Shown here: positions 1-14,838 of the stretch, in pieces
Layout: each line of letters begins with the position of its first letter
How positions within the stretch are numbered: the stretch's first letter is position 1
Assembly: GCF_000150275.1 (NCBI RefSeq)
Contig: NW_002060946.1
Coordinates: 741,815 to 805,814, forward strand
Length of the DNA: 64,000 nucleotides
Reading direction: 5' to 3'
DNA from: Trichoplax adhaerens
Taxonomy: Eukaryota > Placozoa > Uniplacotomia > Trichoplacea > Trichoplacidae
Position numbers and translations under genes: made by a program
Notes under the pieces: model-generated
Told to the model about the DNA's origin: nothing
The model's database searches: none
Seen by the model: only the letters and a program-made list of their open reading frames with translations

Positions 1-3000
1 ACCCAATACTCTAAAGTCGATAGCGTTGTGTATGGTTATCAGAGTCTAATGCGCCCGTAAGCCATGTCATATTTAAATTTTTTTTAATTTGTATTTCATT
101 TCGTTTACTTCATCTATGGCCGTTGAATTCCTTCTAAAGGGGTTACGGAGCTTATATCTTTAGCTGTTCAACATTCAGTTGCGCTAATGCATTACCACTG
201 GGGGTTCAAGATACGGCCTTGACCTATGGCACTTTGCACACGTTGCATTGTTGTGCCAAGTAGTGTACACTGTACAGCACGTAATAAGTAATCCAATTAT
301 TGAGATCTAGTACAATATAAACTAAAGATATAGCGTAAATATATTATGAACAAGTATCTAGAAACTAGCTATATTGTATAGCCTATATATCGTACGTAAC
401 TCTTATACGTGATTAGTAACGTCAACAGATTATCTGAATAAACCAATGTTGTCCGTTGTGTCCAATTAGTGTGTGGATTACTAAATCATATTTACGGTAT
501 ACCTTGCAAAGTGTTTATAGTATTTTTATTCTACCTTATAAAAGATAGCAACATAAAAATAATAACAATAATAATAATAATAATGCTATGTTTTTTGTAT
601 TTTACCGAAGGATAACTTGGCATAATATAAGAGGTCAAGATCTAAATTATATTTTTATTTCAATGTGTAGATGCAACTACTTCGGTGTATGGAATGTACT
701 TCCATGGATTATGGAGCTATACATGTATACTTGTAAAACGTATAATAAGACTTATTTGCTTACAGTTTTAAAAATCTGAAAATATGCAAACTTGCAGTTC
801 TTTGATATATCTAAATCGAATAAACCAATGTTTACAACTTTATCGCAAGCGCTTATCAAATTTTGTTTATACGTTTTATTACCCTTTTTTTTGGACGATA
901 AAGTGTTATTGCATGCTACGTGAGTGAATTTTAGATTTTAAATATACTATGCTTCTAATATTTTCTTTGTACGAAAATGTTTTTACTTCTTGACCTTAAA
1001 CTTTTAAGTTAACACTACTATATAGTAAATAACTAAATATTTTAGGCATTTAATCTAGATTGATAGTAAACAAGAATGAAAGACTTGTGAATCATTGTCA
1101 CTATATATATAATACTCGTATATATCGTATGCATACATTCTTAAATTATTATTATAATTACATATTATATGTTTGTAAGTCTGTATTGCTTTTCAACATT
1201 GTTTCGAAGAGTTTTAGGTCGAAGTCGTAAGGGATCGGGTATACACTATACAGCTGCTGTATCTTCAATACTATACAAAAACAAAAACGGCGATCAACGA
1301 GTGATTTAAACCATATACGCATATTTTTATATGGCAGTCTGTTAAATCAGATAAAGGTAACTTTTACGGCATAACAAGTGCTATGTGCAGGTAGCATAAT
1401 AATGGATCGCTAGAAGCTACAATGTAGCTGCTACATTGGATTACTGATAGTACTGTAGCTCATGTGTCATCAGCTCTTACAATATACAGCATAATAATCT
1501 TGGAAGTGTAAATTAATTGACTCTAACGTATTGATTGCAACATCAAGATTTATAAATGGCGATTTAATAGTCATAGAAATTATAATTGCTATAACATTAT
1601 ACAGTATAATCCTTTACTAGCGTATGTACAATGTACAGTACTCACCGTGCTCTGAGTTATCTACAGTATATTATGGATTGAAAGTGACCAAGTATTTACT
1701 ACATACAGATGAAAACTTCAACAGTCGGTTGGACTTTTTAGCCTACCGTATATTGCACTGTCTAGCAGTTGCCCTGCTGATGTAAATTAATGCTGTAAAG
1801 TCCGTTGGCTGTACAAACAGTTGAATTTTGGTACATAATTATAATGGCACATGCTGTACACTGTACAATATATATATATATAGTATCCACATTGCATTTT
1901 CTAGTTTCTGGTCGATGGAGCGGAAAGGTTCAATATTTTGAGCAATATAAGTGAATGAGGGATAAATAACAGGGGATTTTTTCTTTACTGTTAATTAAAT
2001 AAATGTGCCCATAAATAAAGTACAGTAATGTGGCTGTACTTCAGTTTACGTAGATGGGTCAAAAATGTTCTGTAGGAGTGCCTGCTTGTACTTGACAAAT
2101 TTAAATATCTCTTTCTTTGCTTTCTTTTAGACAGCACATGCATAGTTTGATGAAAATTTTAATTTGCTGTTAATTAAATTAATTAATTCATCTGGAATTG
2201 TCAGTATACTAGTAGTACGATACAGTACTACACGTAAGGATTTTGATGCTCATTTGCAGCTTCCTGCTTTTTTGTCATATCGAATAGCTCCTCAAATAGG
2301 CTCATTTTGTAGACATTCTAGTTCTCTATCATAACTGGTCAATCCCTCGTTGATTCTACTCTACTTCGCATACCATACCATGCTCTTATTTCTACTTTTT
2401 ACTTTACGTTATTATCCCTATCCCTTGACTAATTCCAGTACTCTACGTTACAGCCTGATTACACTCCTTTTATTGTTACAGTATCGTCCAATATCAGTAA
2501 CTACTGTCCTGTATATCGTCAGATTGTGCATTTTGGGGAATGTGGACTACTGTTTTGTCACTGACTACTAGAGTACTGTACTATCAATAGGTGTAATGAC
2601 ACAGACTATACCGATTAAAGAAAACAATTTGCCTTTGATGGCTGACTGAATATTGCAAAATTAATGTCACCACTGTGCTTTTCATAGTACAGACTTGTAT
2701 TCTCTATAGTGAATCTGTTATTACCGACTACTCACTGCAATCAAGCAAGAAAGCAGTCGTACAGTGTACAGTACAGCGTGCCTCTACAGTACTGTACTGT
2801 AGAGTGGATGAGAAAAAAGCTTTTTCTTTTACCCCTATGCTCGGACATAAGTTACTATAAGACAGTACAGTATGACAGCAAGTGACTGCACGGGTACGGA
2901 TAGACAAACGACTACAGTGTAAAGTAGAGGCAGGCGATTGTAGACAACAAGGGCCGAAAAACGACTCACCAATTGCGTCAGCAATTGGCATTTCATATGG

Positions 3001-3396
3001 ATGACTATCGGCTACACTGACGTTTGCTACATACTATCCTATACTAGATGCACGCTGCGCAATACAGACTCTTGCTTGTATAGGCTAGCGTTCAAATTGG
3101 CATTTTTTAGGGGGAACGTTATTACAGTAAATAAAACGACCAACCACTGAGAAGTTGCTCATCTCTCTCCACTATGTTATAGATATTCAAAATAAAAGGG
3201 GGGAATCTATTCTATTCAGTTAATACTACAGTATACTACGCTATTCTAGCTTATAGGATATTATTATTTTATATTGGCGACCAGTGCAACACCATATTTC
3301 AACCGTTTTCATACATAGACTGACATTCAAATTAACTCCTACCGTTGAGTTCACTACCGGTTGAATTATTGACAATTGTTGAATAATATTATTGTT
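1..3396. other. Intergenic region upstream of CEP164
   Basis: I see no convincing coding exon here on either strand. The short open frames are not flanked by matching splice sites and resemble no family I know. The stretch is AT-rich and carries many copies of CAGTAC/GTACTG and TGTACA-type strings, densest at about 2200-2900. It presumably holds the CEP164 promoter and perhaps the 3' flank of a gene further left. Confidence 0.6.
2782..2804. repeat. Perfect inverted repeat (10-bp arms, 3-bp loop)
   Basis: The left arm ctctacagta and right arm tactgtagag are exact reverse complements around a ctg loop. It sits about 600 bp before the CEP164 start, inside a cluster of CAGTAC/GTACTG strings. It resembles the longer palindromes near 22.4 kb and 51.2 kb. 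Function is unknown. Confidence 0.8.
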
Positions 3397-6300
3397 ATGG
3401 TCATGGATTACGGTAATCAAGTTATCCTATCTGAAGATATTGATGAAAACTACGAACCAACAGAGGAAGGTAAGTCATCAAAGATTAATGATACTGTATA
3501 GATCTCTATACAAATCACACATTGAAATCGATCTCGACAACAATGGAGAGTGTTGATATCTAGAAAAGATCAAACGATGCATGTAGATAACAGCTTGCTT
3601 TTTTAAGATTATGTCCAACTTACAGGGAACAGGAGATAGATATCGTAAACGATAGACCATCATTACAGTACAACGATATGGGTGATCGATATTCATTGAT
3701 ACCTATTGAATAAATGACTATGCGACTATAAACTGCCCTTTAAAATCATCCAGAACTACACGTTTCTTCAATGGATCACACTCGTATATTCAACGTTTGA
3801 GGACTGCAATTATTAATGAATAAATCTCAATTTGTACACTACTGGATAGTATATACTTGTATCATAGACGATGACACGGTAGAAGTTCACTTAACCTTAA
3901 AGATTCCCTTGTACCCTAATAACTGAGAGAAAAATTTTCAATCTTTGTTCTGTTCATTTATTATCATTAAATATTGATGCAGAACTGCTATACTATGGTA
4001 ATACTTCATATACGGTATATTCGAATAAACGCCTAAAATAAACTTCTCCAGAAATTGCAACCGCCTTCTTAAATTACTGTATTAAACGAGAATATTGATC
4101 AGGTAACTTTTTATTCACTACCACTATCTCAAGTTTAAATCCGTAATAACTACGGGAATAATAATATTCTGGATATAATATTCACGCAAGGCAATAATTA
4201 GTTGTTGTTATTTATTTATTTATTCATTTATCAGTACTATAGCATACATACAGTAGAATATAGTATACCGATATTAATTCAACATGAAAATTAAAAGTGA
4301 TTATACACTCGATGGAATCGTTATGTACTTCCGAAAGGATATTATTACTACATGCGTGTGTCTGTGTGCAGTTTTCTTCTAGCACTTAGGGCTATATCAA
4401 AGATGCTTACAAGTGCAACACGTAAACGATGATAGCGTTCTATTAAATATTCTTTAGATACTAGAAAATGTACCGATTTAGCATTATAATTAAAGGATAC
4501 AAAATTAAAATTTGTGATTGAACAACGAGATGCCTTACCATAAATATTCGATCAGCACGCAGTGTAACAAGTTGCACAGTTAATTATAATTTACAGATGA
4601 ACTTGTTATTGATCTTACTAAATAGCACAATCATAATCGTATGCCTATACATCGTATATAATGCGGCATTGTATCTTCTTTACATTTGTTAGAAATTCGT
4701 GAATATGCTACTGTTATTGGTATTGATCCTGACCTTGAGCCTGAACTAATGTGGATTGCTAAAGAAGGAATTAGTGCACCATTACCACCTGATTGGAGAC
4801 CATGGTATAGCATTATTTTCATGCGCAATCATGATTTATAATATTATGCTACTGTGTAATTATAGCAACTGACCAACAAATTACAATATCAATTTAATCA
4901 CTTTTATTTGCATATTTATCAGCTGAAATACGAATTTATATCACATCTATTATGATCTTTTAATTTTTTTCCAAATTTTGCTGTTATATTTGTATACATA
5001 TCCGATAGCCAAGATACCAACGAAGATATATATTACTTCAATTTCGCATCTGGTGAAAGTACTTGGGATCATCCATGTGACGAATACTATCGTAGGATGG
5101 CAGAAGAAGAAAGACAACGACCAAAAACCACAACGAAGAGACCACATCGAGATGATCACGATCGTGACAATAAACCGAAAGCTAATTCTTCATCAAGCAA
5201 AGTCCTATCGGCACCTGTTAGTAATCGATAAAAAAGGAGCCTTCTTTTATTGGATATTTATTAACTTACGTTCTCTAGTATTGATGACTCTAATTTGAAT
5301 TGAATAGCACAATACGTAATAGTCTTAAACGTACTAGCTATGCCTGACTAGGACTATTTATACAGATTATAGCCAAAGAACCATTGCAACCTTTAAATCG
5401 ACATGCAGCATTGGTTAGTATATATCTATTAAATATCAATTGAATTAATACTCTAAAAGTCTTTATGTATGTTTTGTATATCTCGTATAGAATATATAAG
5501 CCTTTGCACATTGCACTATCCATTGAATAATTAATTTTATATGATATTATAGGGTTCAATAAATGATCACGGTAAAGATAATGAACTTATTGACAACAGA
5601 TCGCACTATAACAAGACAGCATCAGGATCTTTGGAAGGAATGAAAATCCAAGATCAACAAAGTATGAATGTTGATGAAAGGATAACTGATATGGACGATG
5701 AATACGATATTCAAGACGTGCCCAGCGATACTTTAAGCAGTAAAAACGACATGAAAAATTTATATATAGGTGAAGATATTCATTTAATGCCAGAATTATC
5801 CGATTGCGATAGCCAGGTATGAATCATAGGTTAAAAATCTTCTATTTAGTATAGTTTAATCTTTATCTAAGAATTTACATATTAATATAAAACTGAGTAT
5901 GTAATGTATAAAGTGTTGGGACAGATTTACCTAAATACAGTAAACTCATAATAAAAAATTGCTGTAATAGAGCATTAAATATAGAAAGTACGTTCTAGTA
6001 AAATAATGACTAAATCCAATGTGATACTTTAGATAGCATCAATACTTTGTGCTAATCTTATTATAAATTACACGTAATAGAAAAGTTCCGATTTTCATCT
6101 CAACATTAAAGATGTCAAGGAGCTAGACTATGAGGTAAGAAAGACAATGGAAGGCACTTGCATGATGTATCATTAGATAAAATTTATTTTATGTGTAGTC
6201 TAAAGTGGTTATTCGACTGGCGCAATAAGAAATAAATAATTGTAATATCAATGTTAATTTAAAGGCATCAGATCTAGACTCCGATGTAAGATTAGATAAA

Positions 6301-9300
6301 GAAGGAGAAAAAGTGCATCTAGCTCTATCAAGTTCTGATTTGTCTATTAGCGACCATGGAGAAGTGGTATTGATAACATTAATAATTGCTTTTATTAATT
6401 ATGACATAAAATACATAATCTTATTCAGTTTTAGCTCTAGCATTGTTAGAATTTATAACAACTTTTTAAATAGACGAGGAAACAATTTTTCTTACTTTGA
6501 ACTGTTCTATTTATTTTTTCAGGTTTTCCCCATCATATCAGATGCATCAAAAGAACAAGGCGAACGCAACGACGAACGCAACGACGAACGCAAAGACGAT
6601 AAGGAATCTACTCATGGTAAAGTGTCTTTATCAACAAAATCTGCACAAGGAATAGAGGAAAAGGTTAGCTCCTAATATACAGTATTTTACGAAGAGAACA
6701 CTGACCCATAATTTTATGATAATTTTAACGTAGTTATATAAACTATACTCCATCATATTGAAAGCACTTGATATTGCTAACGAGTTTAACTGATTAATTA
6801 GACACCACAAATTCAAACTAAGAGCGTAGTCAAAGAAATGGTAGATACAGCCATACAATGCTCGTTAGAAAACGCAAATCAAGCAATAAAGGACTTAAAA
6901 TTAACTCATCAAGAGGAAATTGAAATAGAAAAGAGAAAATTAAAGCAACAAAATGATGATATTATCGATCAATATAAGAAAAAATTAAATACCGAACAAA
7001 GAAACGAAGAAACTCGATTACGTGCTGAAAAGGAAACATTACTAAACAAATTTCGATTACAGGTCAGCTCAGTAATATTTTATTTAATATACATGACGTA
7101 CGCGTATGTACAGGAATTATTATTTTTAAGATAAAAAATAAGCTGAAATATACTCAACTTTAATTATTAAATTTCTCGACTATTCTTGATTGTTTTCTCT
7201 GAGTAATTTATAGGTAGCTTATGACATAATTATATTTTATTGCATTTCAATGTAACCTTCACCAGCCATAATCTTACATTCCTGTAAATTCTATACAGTT
7301 CATTTTAAACCAGTAGTTCATAAATAATTATGTCTTACTGATTAGATCTTATTGTAATTAACTTGTGTTTTTAGACGACAATATAGATAATTATAGCAAT
7401 TTAAGTATTGCAATTTTAAATTGATCAGATTAAAGATATGCAAGGCGAAGAAGAAAAATCTCTAAGGCAAGAGAAAGAAATTGAATTGAAACAATTAAGA
7501 AGTAATTTAGCGGCTGAAGTTGCCAAAGAAGAAAGCCGTTTAAAGTATGTTTTATCATAAATTTTCTTAGTTTTTCGGCTTGTCGACATGATATGCCCCT
7601 AGTGATTGTTAATGCTCGATTATAATTGCATAAGAATGACTACGTAATTTCACACTAGCAACTCGCTACAAGATTATCAAGTTTGTATCTTGAAGTGCTC
7701 AACACCTACTGCTTATTCATACTATGCTAAGCTTAGCTAATTCTCATGTTTGATATTGATCATGGACTTTGTATAAAAATTTTTAAGATTTTCGCATAGC
7801 TTTTACCTCAATTTTAACTGAAATTTTATGATAATTTCTATAATAGAATGGAGAAAGAAAAGAAATTGCAAGAAATGAAGCTTAGTATTGATAGAGACTT
7901 TAAAGAAAAAGAGGATATTTTAAATAAAGAGAAACAACAAATAACTCAACAATTACAGGATGCTAGACAAGAAGAAAAGAAACGAATGATGGAAGAGATC
8001 CAAGAAAGTGTTCAACAAGAAAAGGATTCTTTAAAACATAAACTACAAATTGATAAAGAAAAGGTTCAGACTATAATGGGTCTTGATACCCTTTAGACTT
8101 AATTACGATGAAGTTTTCTCTGCTGTTATATTAAACTAATTTAACCATATACGTGTTTTCTTGAGATATAATTTAATATCAACATTTTTGGTTGTGATAT
8201 TCATTGCGAAAGGAAATTGATGATTATTGTCAGCAATTACAGTATGAAAGCCAAGAAACAGAACAACGACTACAGAATGAGTTTAATAAGGTAACAAAGG
8301 TGTCAATGAATTGCTTTTCTTTTGAATATTATTCTCCTTTCGTATCTATTTAATTAAGTATCATCTTGGAGTTTGCTGTAAAAAGTTAAAAACAAATTTT
8401 AACAAAACAATATGCTTAAACCTATTAAGTAATATATTTATATGATCTTGATAACAGAAATTGACTCAATTAAAAGATCAATTGGAGAAAGATTATCAAA
8501 GTGAAGAAATTAAATTAAAAGAAGACATCAAGACCAAAACGGAAGCTTTACGCGAACAGCGACAACAATTAGAAGATGTAAATATACCTTTATATCCAAT
8601 ATTAGTTCAATACATACGATTAAAATGTTGAAATTACGATTCTCTTCCATTAATTATATGGACCAATGTTACTGTAAATATATTTAATTATTTCAATTCG
8701 TACGCTATCACTACAAACAATACTATAGGTTGAATTATAGATTTGCATTGGAGAGTATTGTACTTCATAGTATTTTACTCTACCAGCTATTGCGAGTACT
8801 TCTGAAGAATATTTAGTAGATATATAACTTCTCTTTGATGGAAGATATTGTAGTACTTAGTTATTCGTTAATACCTTGTTAAATACTAAATTAAGATAAA
8901 GTATTTAATAGTCTGCAAAGCGGAGTTGACAAAATGTGATCCAGAAAATTTATTCATTATATTACAGGAAGAAAAAAATTTTAATGAAAATGTAAAGCAA
9001 ACTGAAAACGAACATTCTCAAAAATTGGTAAAATGATCACATTTGTTAAGAACAGTTACTAAATGTTCCTAATTTGCTGACGAATTAGATCCTGTAAGAT
9101 TTTTTTTGAGTCAAGTACACTATACAATTATGCTATTATAATTATAGGAATTGATGAAAAAAAATTTAGATGAGCAACACAAAAATGAGTTAAACAAATT
9201 AAGAGATGAGGTATTTCATATACCGTTGAAATAAAATACTCGTATCAACCGTTTACGAATTTAGTCAGCTAAATCAAGTAAAGCTAACGTTTCTCAAGAT

Positions 9301-12300
9301 ATATTATCTCCGTTCTGTCTATCTTTTCCATGCAGCAAGATAAATACGTTCAAGCGCTTTGCAAAGAACAAGATGAAAAGTTGCAGCAAATTCTCATGGT
9401 AATAAACCGTAAAAGATCTAGTAATATAATTAATTTTCTTGAAATTAGCGGATTTTATATACATATGTTAATATAAAGTATAACATTATCATAGAAAAGA
9501 GATGTTATGACATTGTTATCGACTTCATCATGCTACAATTTTATAGAATTATGAATCTCGGACAGATCAAATTAAAGATGAGTGGGAGAAGAAATTGTCT
9601 TCGATTAAAGCCAGTTATGAGAGTAAAGTATGTAGTAATTGTTATACTATACGAGATATTGCTCTATTAAATGTTAAATTCTATATTATTCTATATGTAT
9701 TCATGAGATTTTATCTACATGTATCTAACAGACACTATAGTGCTAAATTTGTAATAGCAATAAATATTTATAATCTAGACTTATCACAGCAATTAATATA
9801 ACTGAATAACAAATGATTTTTTTTCATTGCTGACAATATCTTCGCCTTCTATATTGTCATCTATATATATCGCACTAGTATGTTTACGTGATTTTCCTAT
9901 AATCTCGCTAGATCATGACGGCAAATCTTTCATAGATTAGTACAACACTAGTTAGGCTCATATTTCTTGGATCTATCGTAATAGCTGGGCATTACATATT
10001 TCTTTAGTCTTTAAAAAATAAATGTCAACATGCTATCATAGCATCGTCTGTTATTTTCAATGCCTTACTGTATACTAAAATTGTTAGTTATTAGTTTAAT
10101 TGATGCTTTCCATCGTTATTATGCAAGGCATCTTAGATAACTTTTGATTTATCAATAGAACAAAGTTTTACTAGAATTAGAAGCTGATATTGAGGCCAAG
10201 AAGTCAAAATTAGAGGTGTCGAGTAAGGATGCTGATGTGAAGGTGAGTACGGTGAAGCAACTAATATTGACATTATATCTATGCCAACCAAAATCATGTC
10301 AGTTCATTGCTCCTATTGACAGCGAATTCTAAGGATAAAAATTAATTTAACTTCATTTGTTGCTGCGATTGGATGAAATTTTAGTTACAAGAGTCGTTAG
10401 CTGTTGAATTTGATCAAAAGATTAAAGAACTAAAACAACAACAACATGATTTAGAAGCTGCTATTGATAAAAGTCGTCAGGAGACTAAGAGTTTACAAAG
10501 GTATGAATTTCATAAAGTAACAACTGATAGAAGATGGATTCATTACCAAATTTACTGAAAGCTGTATTATTAATTAATTGTAATCAGTGAGAAGAATCGT
10601 CTAAAGCGAGAATGTCAAGAAATTCTTGAAAAAAAGACGATCTATCAACGGCAAATCGAGTAAGAGAATTTTAATAGATCACTGACTTAACATATAATTA
10701 AAAATATTGCAATAGAAATAATCTGTATCGTACGTTATCGACAAAAAGATCGAGTTCTAGAGCATGAAATACTACGGAATTGGATGTAAAAGTAAACTCA
10801 CTTTCATAAAGCCGTTATTGATATTGCAATCGCAAGCGAAGCGATAATGTCATCCTTTATAGTCGGCCCTAATAATGATATTATATTCATACAATACATT
10901 TAGCCATCTATTTTGCATTATGTTGAATTATAATAACGATTAAAACATGGTATGAATTAACCGAGCCTGAACATAATGTACCTTTCTTACTTTGGTTACT
11001 TTGGTTACTTCTTGGCCAATAATTGATGATATTAATATACTGTATATTCATACGCGTATATAGCACTGTTCTTCTAAGATGTTACTAATAAGTCGTCGCC
11101 TATCTATAAAAATTAGAAACTTGTCTGATCAGGCTAGCCAACTGAAGCAAGAACCTGTCAATTATGAAGAAAACATCACAACTCCTTCAAACAAGCGTCA
11201 ACACCCGAAGCGCAACCGAGACATTGAAAGAGAATTTGATCAATCTGAGGTATTTTCACTTAATTGTCATAATAGCTTGGTTTCCCTTTTAATGACGAAA
11301 ATATCATTTGTTAGTACATTGATAATTTATTCTCTTTATAGGGTAAGATCTACAATGGTAAGGCTGGTGCTAAGAACCGAATTCATCATGAAAAATCTAA
11401 TCGACTAAAAGTAACTGATATGGCTCAAGGTAGAAAATTGGATATATTGAAATGAGAAAGCTCTTAAATAGTTCAGAAATCCCCTCGCATATTTGCTTTA
11501 TTTAATAATCTTAGAAAATTTCTTTATTTTTCGATCTAGATCGTCTGAGTAGCGATGACAATGAAGTAGTTTATAGCACCAAACCATCCCGATTCCAACA
11601 AGATTATAATATCGTAAGACGTGGTGAAAGCGCACATGTTAGGAATGAAATTGAAATGGAAGATTTAGACTATATTGATGAGTAAGAATTTTAGATACAC
11701 GGTTTAATTAATCCATAGCAAAAAAGAATCAGAGCATTTCATACAGAAAAATTTCAGCCGTATCTTCTTTATGAACCATATTAACTCCCGCTACAGAACG
11801 TCTGGTGAAAGATTAGAAGATGAAAATCGAGCCATTAGAAATGCTAAACTTTTACTTCAGCAACAAAAATCACGATTAAAAGAACGTCAGGTTTATATCA
11901 AATTATTACACTAATTATGTTTACCATTTTTAGTGTCTTAATTCGATATCTTTCATACGATTTAACGTTTTATTGCACCCGTCTTACAATTATTGTTCAA
12001 TAATAATTATTAGGCATCATTGAAAGAGCTGCAAGATGAATGGAAAACAGATGTTAACCGGTACTTAGGATCCGGCAAAGTATGCAAGCTGCAACTGTCG
12101 GAGTTTTGAAACTACCGCTCAGTTACGGGAAATCATTATTGATTTATATTGCTCTTTACGTTACTTAAATGATTTATACCAAAAATACTGTATTACTTAA
12201 TCCGCGTCGATAATTTGTAGCTTAATTATTATACTTATTTCTATGCTATAAACTTTCCAGAGCTCATCTTCAGCTAGTGTATCGCTGTTAAAAAATATCA

Positions 12301-14838
12301 AATCAAAAATTGATCAGGTGGGTATCGACGTACGTGCAGTTGAATAACATCATATTACATGTCTAAGTTCTAAAGTTTTACTTATCGTAATCTATTATAA
12401 GGACCAGGAGTAAAATTACATTATTTCAAACATTTGAACCTTAGGAAGTATCTGACTTGAATGAAATTCGCCATCAGATCCTCTCTAGTCAAACTCTTGT
12501 TGACGAAAAGGAGCAAAAATTGAAAAAATTAGAAATATCACTCTTAAGTTTCCAGGTTAATTGAATTTGATAATATTTAGATATGCATTTGAGACGATAA
12601 ATGCCTTTAGTCTAAGAAACTAATTCATTACTTCACAACACGGATTTTAAATCAGAATGAAGCAATTAATTGTAAATTTATTAGTCTAACTTAATTATAT
12701 CGCGCTCAATTGATGTTTATATATCCATTTTATATATTTATTTTAAAGCAGAAACCAACTGACAGCGATTACGAGTCAAGAGGCGACATTCACTATGATG
12801 AGATATATCAACCAGAACTATTGCAATCTCATCCAAATAAAGGGAAGCATTCAGCTAAAGGGTATCGACAACGGTCTCCCAATCAAAGATTTATTCAACC
12901 CGAAACGTCAGAAGCTAGTAGTACTGAATTCGATTATCATGTACCTTCGTCGAATAAAAAAGAAAGTAAAAAGTATCGAGATCAGTTATTAATATCGTTG
13001 CAGTCAATCGATAGCAAGTTAAATCAGGTATTGGCCACAGCTCGATCTTATACTACACCGAAAGATAATACTCCAACTCACAGAAGATCCGCTATGTCAT
13101 ATTCATATTCTGCTGATGATGTAAAGCAAACTCCGAAAACAAGGTAACAGATATTACGCTCATAAAACCTTGACTTGATACTATAGCCATGCTGAACGTA
13201 AGATGGATAAACCATTGTATGTCAAGTTAATAGTAGTACAGTGATAGTTTATTTCAAATCAAAAGAAATTTCAATTAAGTTAATAGATTTAAGAAGATAC
13301 AGGCTGCACCCCTAATACGTACCGCCCATCTCGTGCGAGCATGCTTTACTTTCTTATTTGGTTCATAATGTGCACTTAGTAGATAATACACAATACCATG
13401 AGGACTTCTTATCAATTAAGTATTTACTAGCAATATAAGTATAGTTATTAGTTAATCTAACTATTACTTTAATGCTCCAATAGTGATCCTGTGGATATTT
13501 ACCTACAAAGAAAATGGTACTCATATCTAAAAGGTAATGCGCAAACCAAACTTTATTAATTCATCAGCTAAATTATATTATTTAGACTTGTAGCTTGATA
13601 ATCACCAATTATATCGTTGATACTTATTCGTCAATATATTTTGGCTAGGATCACACCATTTGCCCGGCGATAGTTCCAGGCCAAAATCGATTTACAACTT
13701 AGCTAGGTAAGCTGATGTACAGTAATAAACAATTTACCATTAATCTCATATCTTAAAGTGTAACAGTAAATCTATCTTTATCTTTAGAAATATGATAATA
13801 AATTTCGTTCACATACTTTTTTAAACAATAGAGATACTTGGAAATCATACCCTACCAGTGCCGGAATTTCCACTGCTAACAGCAGTACTTCAGAATTAGT
13901 CCAGATACATAATTCATGGTTAAAAGATTTTGAACGGCAGTCATATGCAATAAAATATAAGTAAGTTGACCGATTTATAGATTGATTGACTAAAAAACGT
14001 AGTTTTTACGACTATGCATAAAGTTATAATAGCTGCGATATTACTGTCTTTGAACTCAGTAAAGTTACCTGTCCGATTCAGTAATGAATTCGTATTTCTA
14101 TTAATATCGCTACACTATAGACTCATGTCTGAGACGATTAGCTTTTAGTAAAGCAGTAATATAAGGAAGCAATGTCATATTATTTCTTACTGAAAAAGTT
14201 GCCTGGCGTCTTGTTATCATCGGAAACATTTTATTTCTTTAAAGTATACAGTGCGTACATATTTCAAGCCTACAGATTTGTATCGAAGTACAACAGAACA
14301 TATACAGTATGATCTATGAATAAGTCAATATCAATACATACTATGATTATGTTGAATAATTAAGGATAGAGTGTTTGAATTCAATTATGGATATTTATAA
14401 ATATTCTGGTCGACCAATCGTTTCTATCTTTATATTAGCTATGATTAATCAAGTAATTAATTCTACCGTATAAGCGGTGAAAGATCAGTTACAGTATCAT
14501 CGTTATCAATCTGTTATCCATACACTTATCCAGGCTCTCTGCAATGTTCTTCACTTAATAATTTGGTAACGGTGGCTACGAATATCAGCGTCATATTATT
14601 CGTTTTTGCTATATACTGCTAACAGAATCGTTTATTATTCGGAGAAAGTTATTTATTAAATCTTGATATAACTTATATTTAATTTTAAATCTTTCTTTTT
14701 TTATATGGCGACAGCTATGGTGATGGTACTCGCTTAAATAAAACAGCGCCTGGTCCCGATACCATTAAGTACAACTCCAACAACTGGAATAAGCATTCGA
14801 CGCCAGATAATACATTAAGATACCCTATCGAATTCTAA
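3397..14838 (+). CDS. CEP164: CEP164 centrosomal protein (31 exons, about 1,241 aa)
   Basis: CEP164 is the distal-appendage protein of the mother centriole; it docks ciliary vesicles and recruits TTBK2 to start ciliogenesis. Recognised from the N terminus: a Glu-rich lead, then [20 protein letters not shown], then a WW domain at residues ~55-87 (LPPDW, YYFNF, TWDHP). Residues ~320-800 are a long Glu/Lys/Gln coiled coil; the C-terminal third is Ser/Asn-rich and ends YPIEF. Exons: 3397-3469, 4693-4804, 5009-5216, 5366-5413, 5553-5816, 6265-6366, 6523-6663, 6802-7062, 7429-7544, 7847-8063, 8234-8290, 8458-8577, 8968-9027, 9148-9210, 9336-9398, 9547-9627, 10159-10242, 10385-10500, 10588-10659, 11093-11249, 11342-11429, 11540-11681, 11797-11890, 12014-12079, 12261-12317, 12445-12555, 12752-13143, 13484-13533, 13649-13706, 13832-13960, 14715-14838. 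Phase closes throughout. The junction 10659 to 11093 is uncertain and a microexon near 10713 is possible. Human CEP164 is about 1,460 aa. A second ATG lies two codons downstream. Confidence 0.95.
6559..6594 (+). repeat. In-frame 12-bp tandem repeat in CEP164 exon 7
   Basis: Three near-identical copies of gacgaacgcaac encode an (N)DER-type repeat ([11 protein letters not shown]). The unit length is a multiple of three, so copy-number change would keep the frame. It is a charged, probably disordered segment between the WW domain and the coiled coil. Confidence 0.75.

Noticed and set aside
2728-2991. An 87-codon minus-strand frame near 2.8 kb
   Set aside because: It is built from the CAGTAC/TGTAC palindromes and has a repeat-driven Cys/Ser composition, so it is not a gene.
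4978-5298. A 106-codon plus-strand open frame
   Set aside because: It overlaps CEP164 exon 3 in a different frame; the WW-domain frame is the real one.
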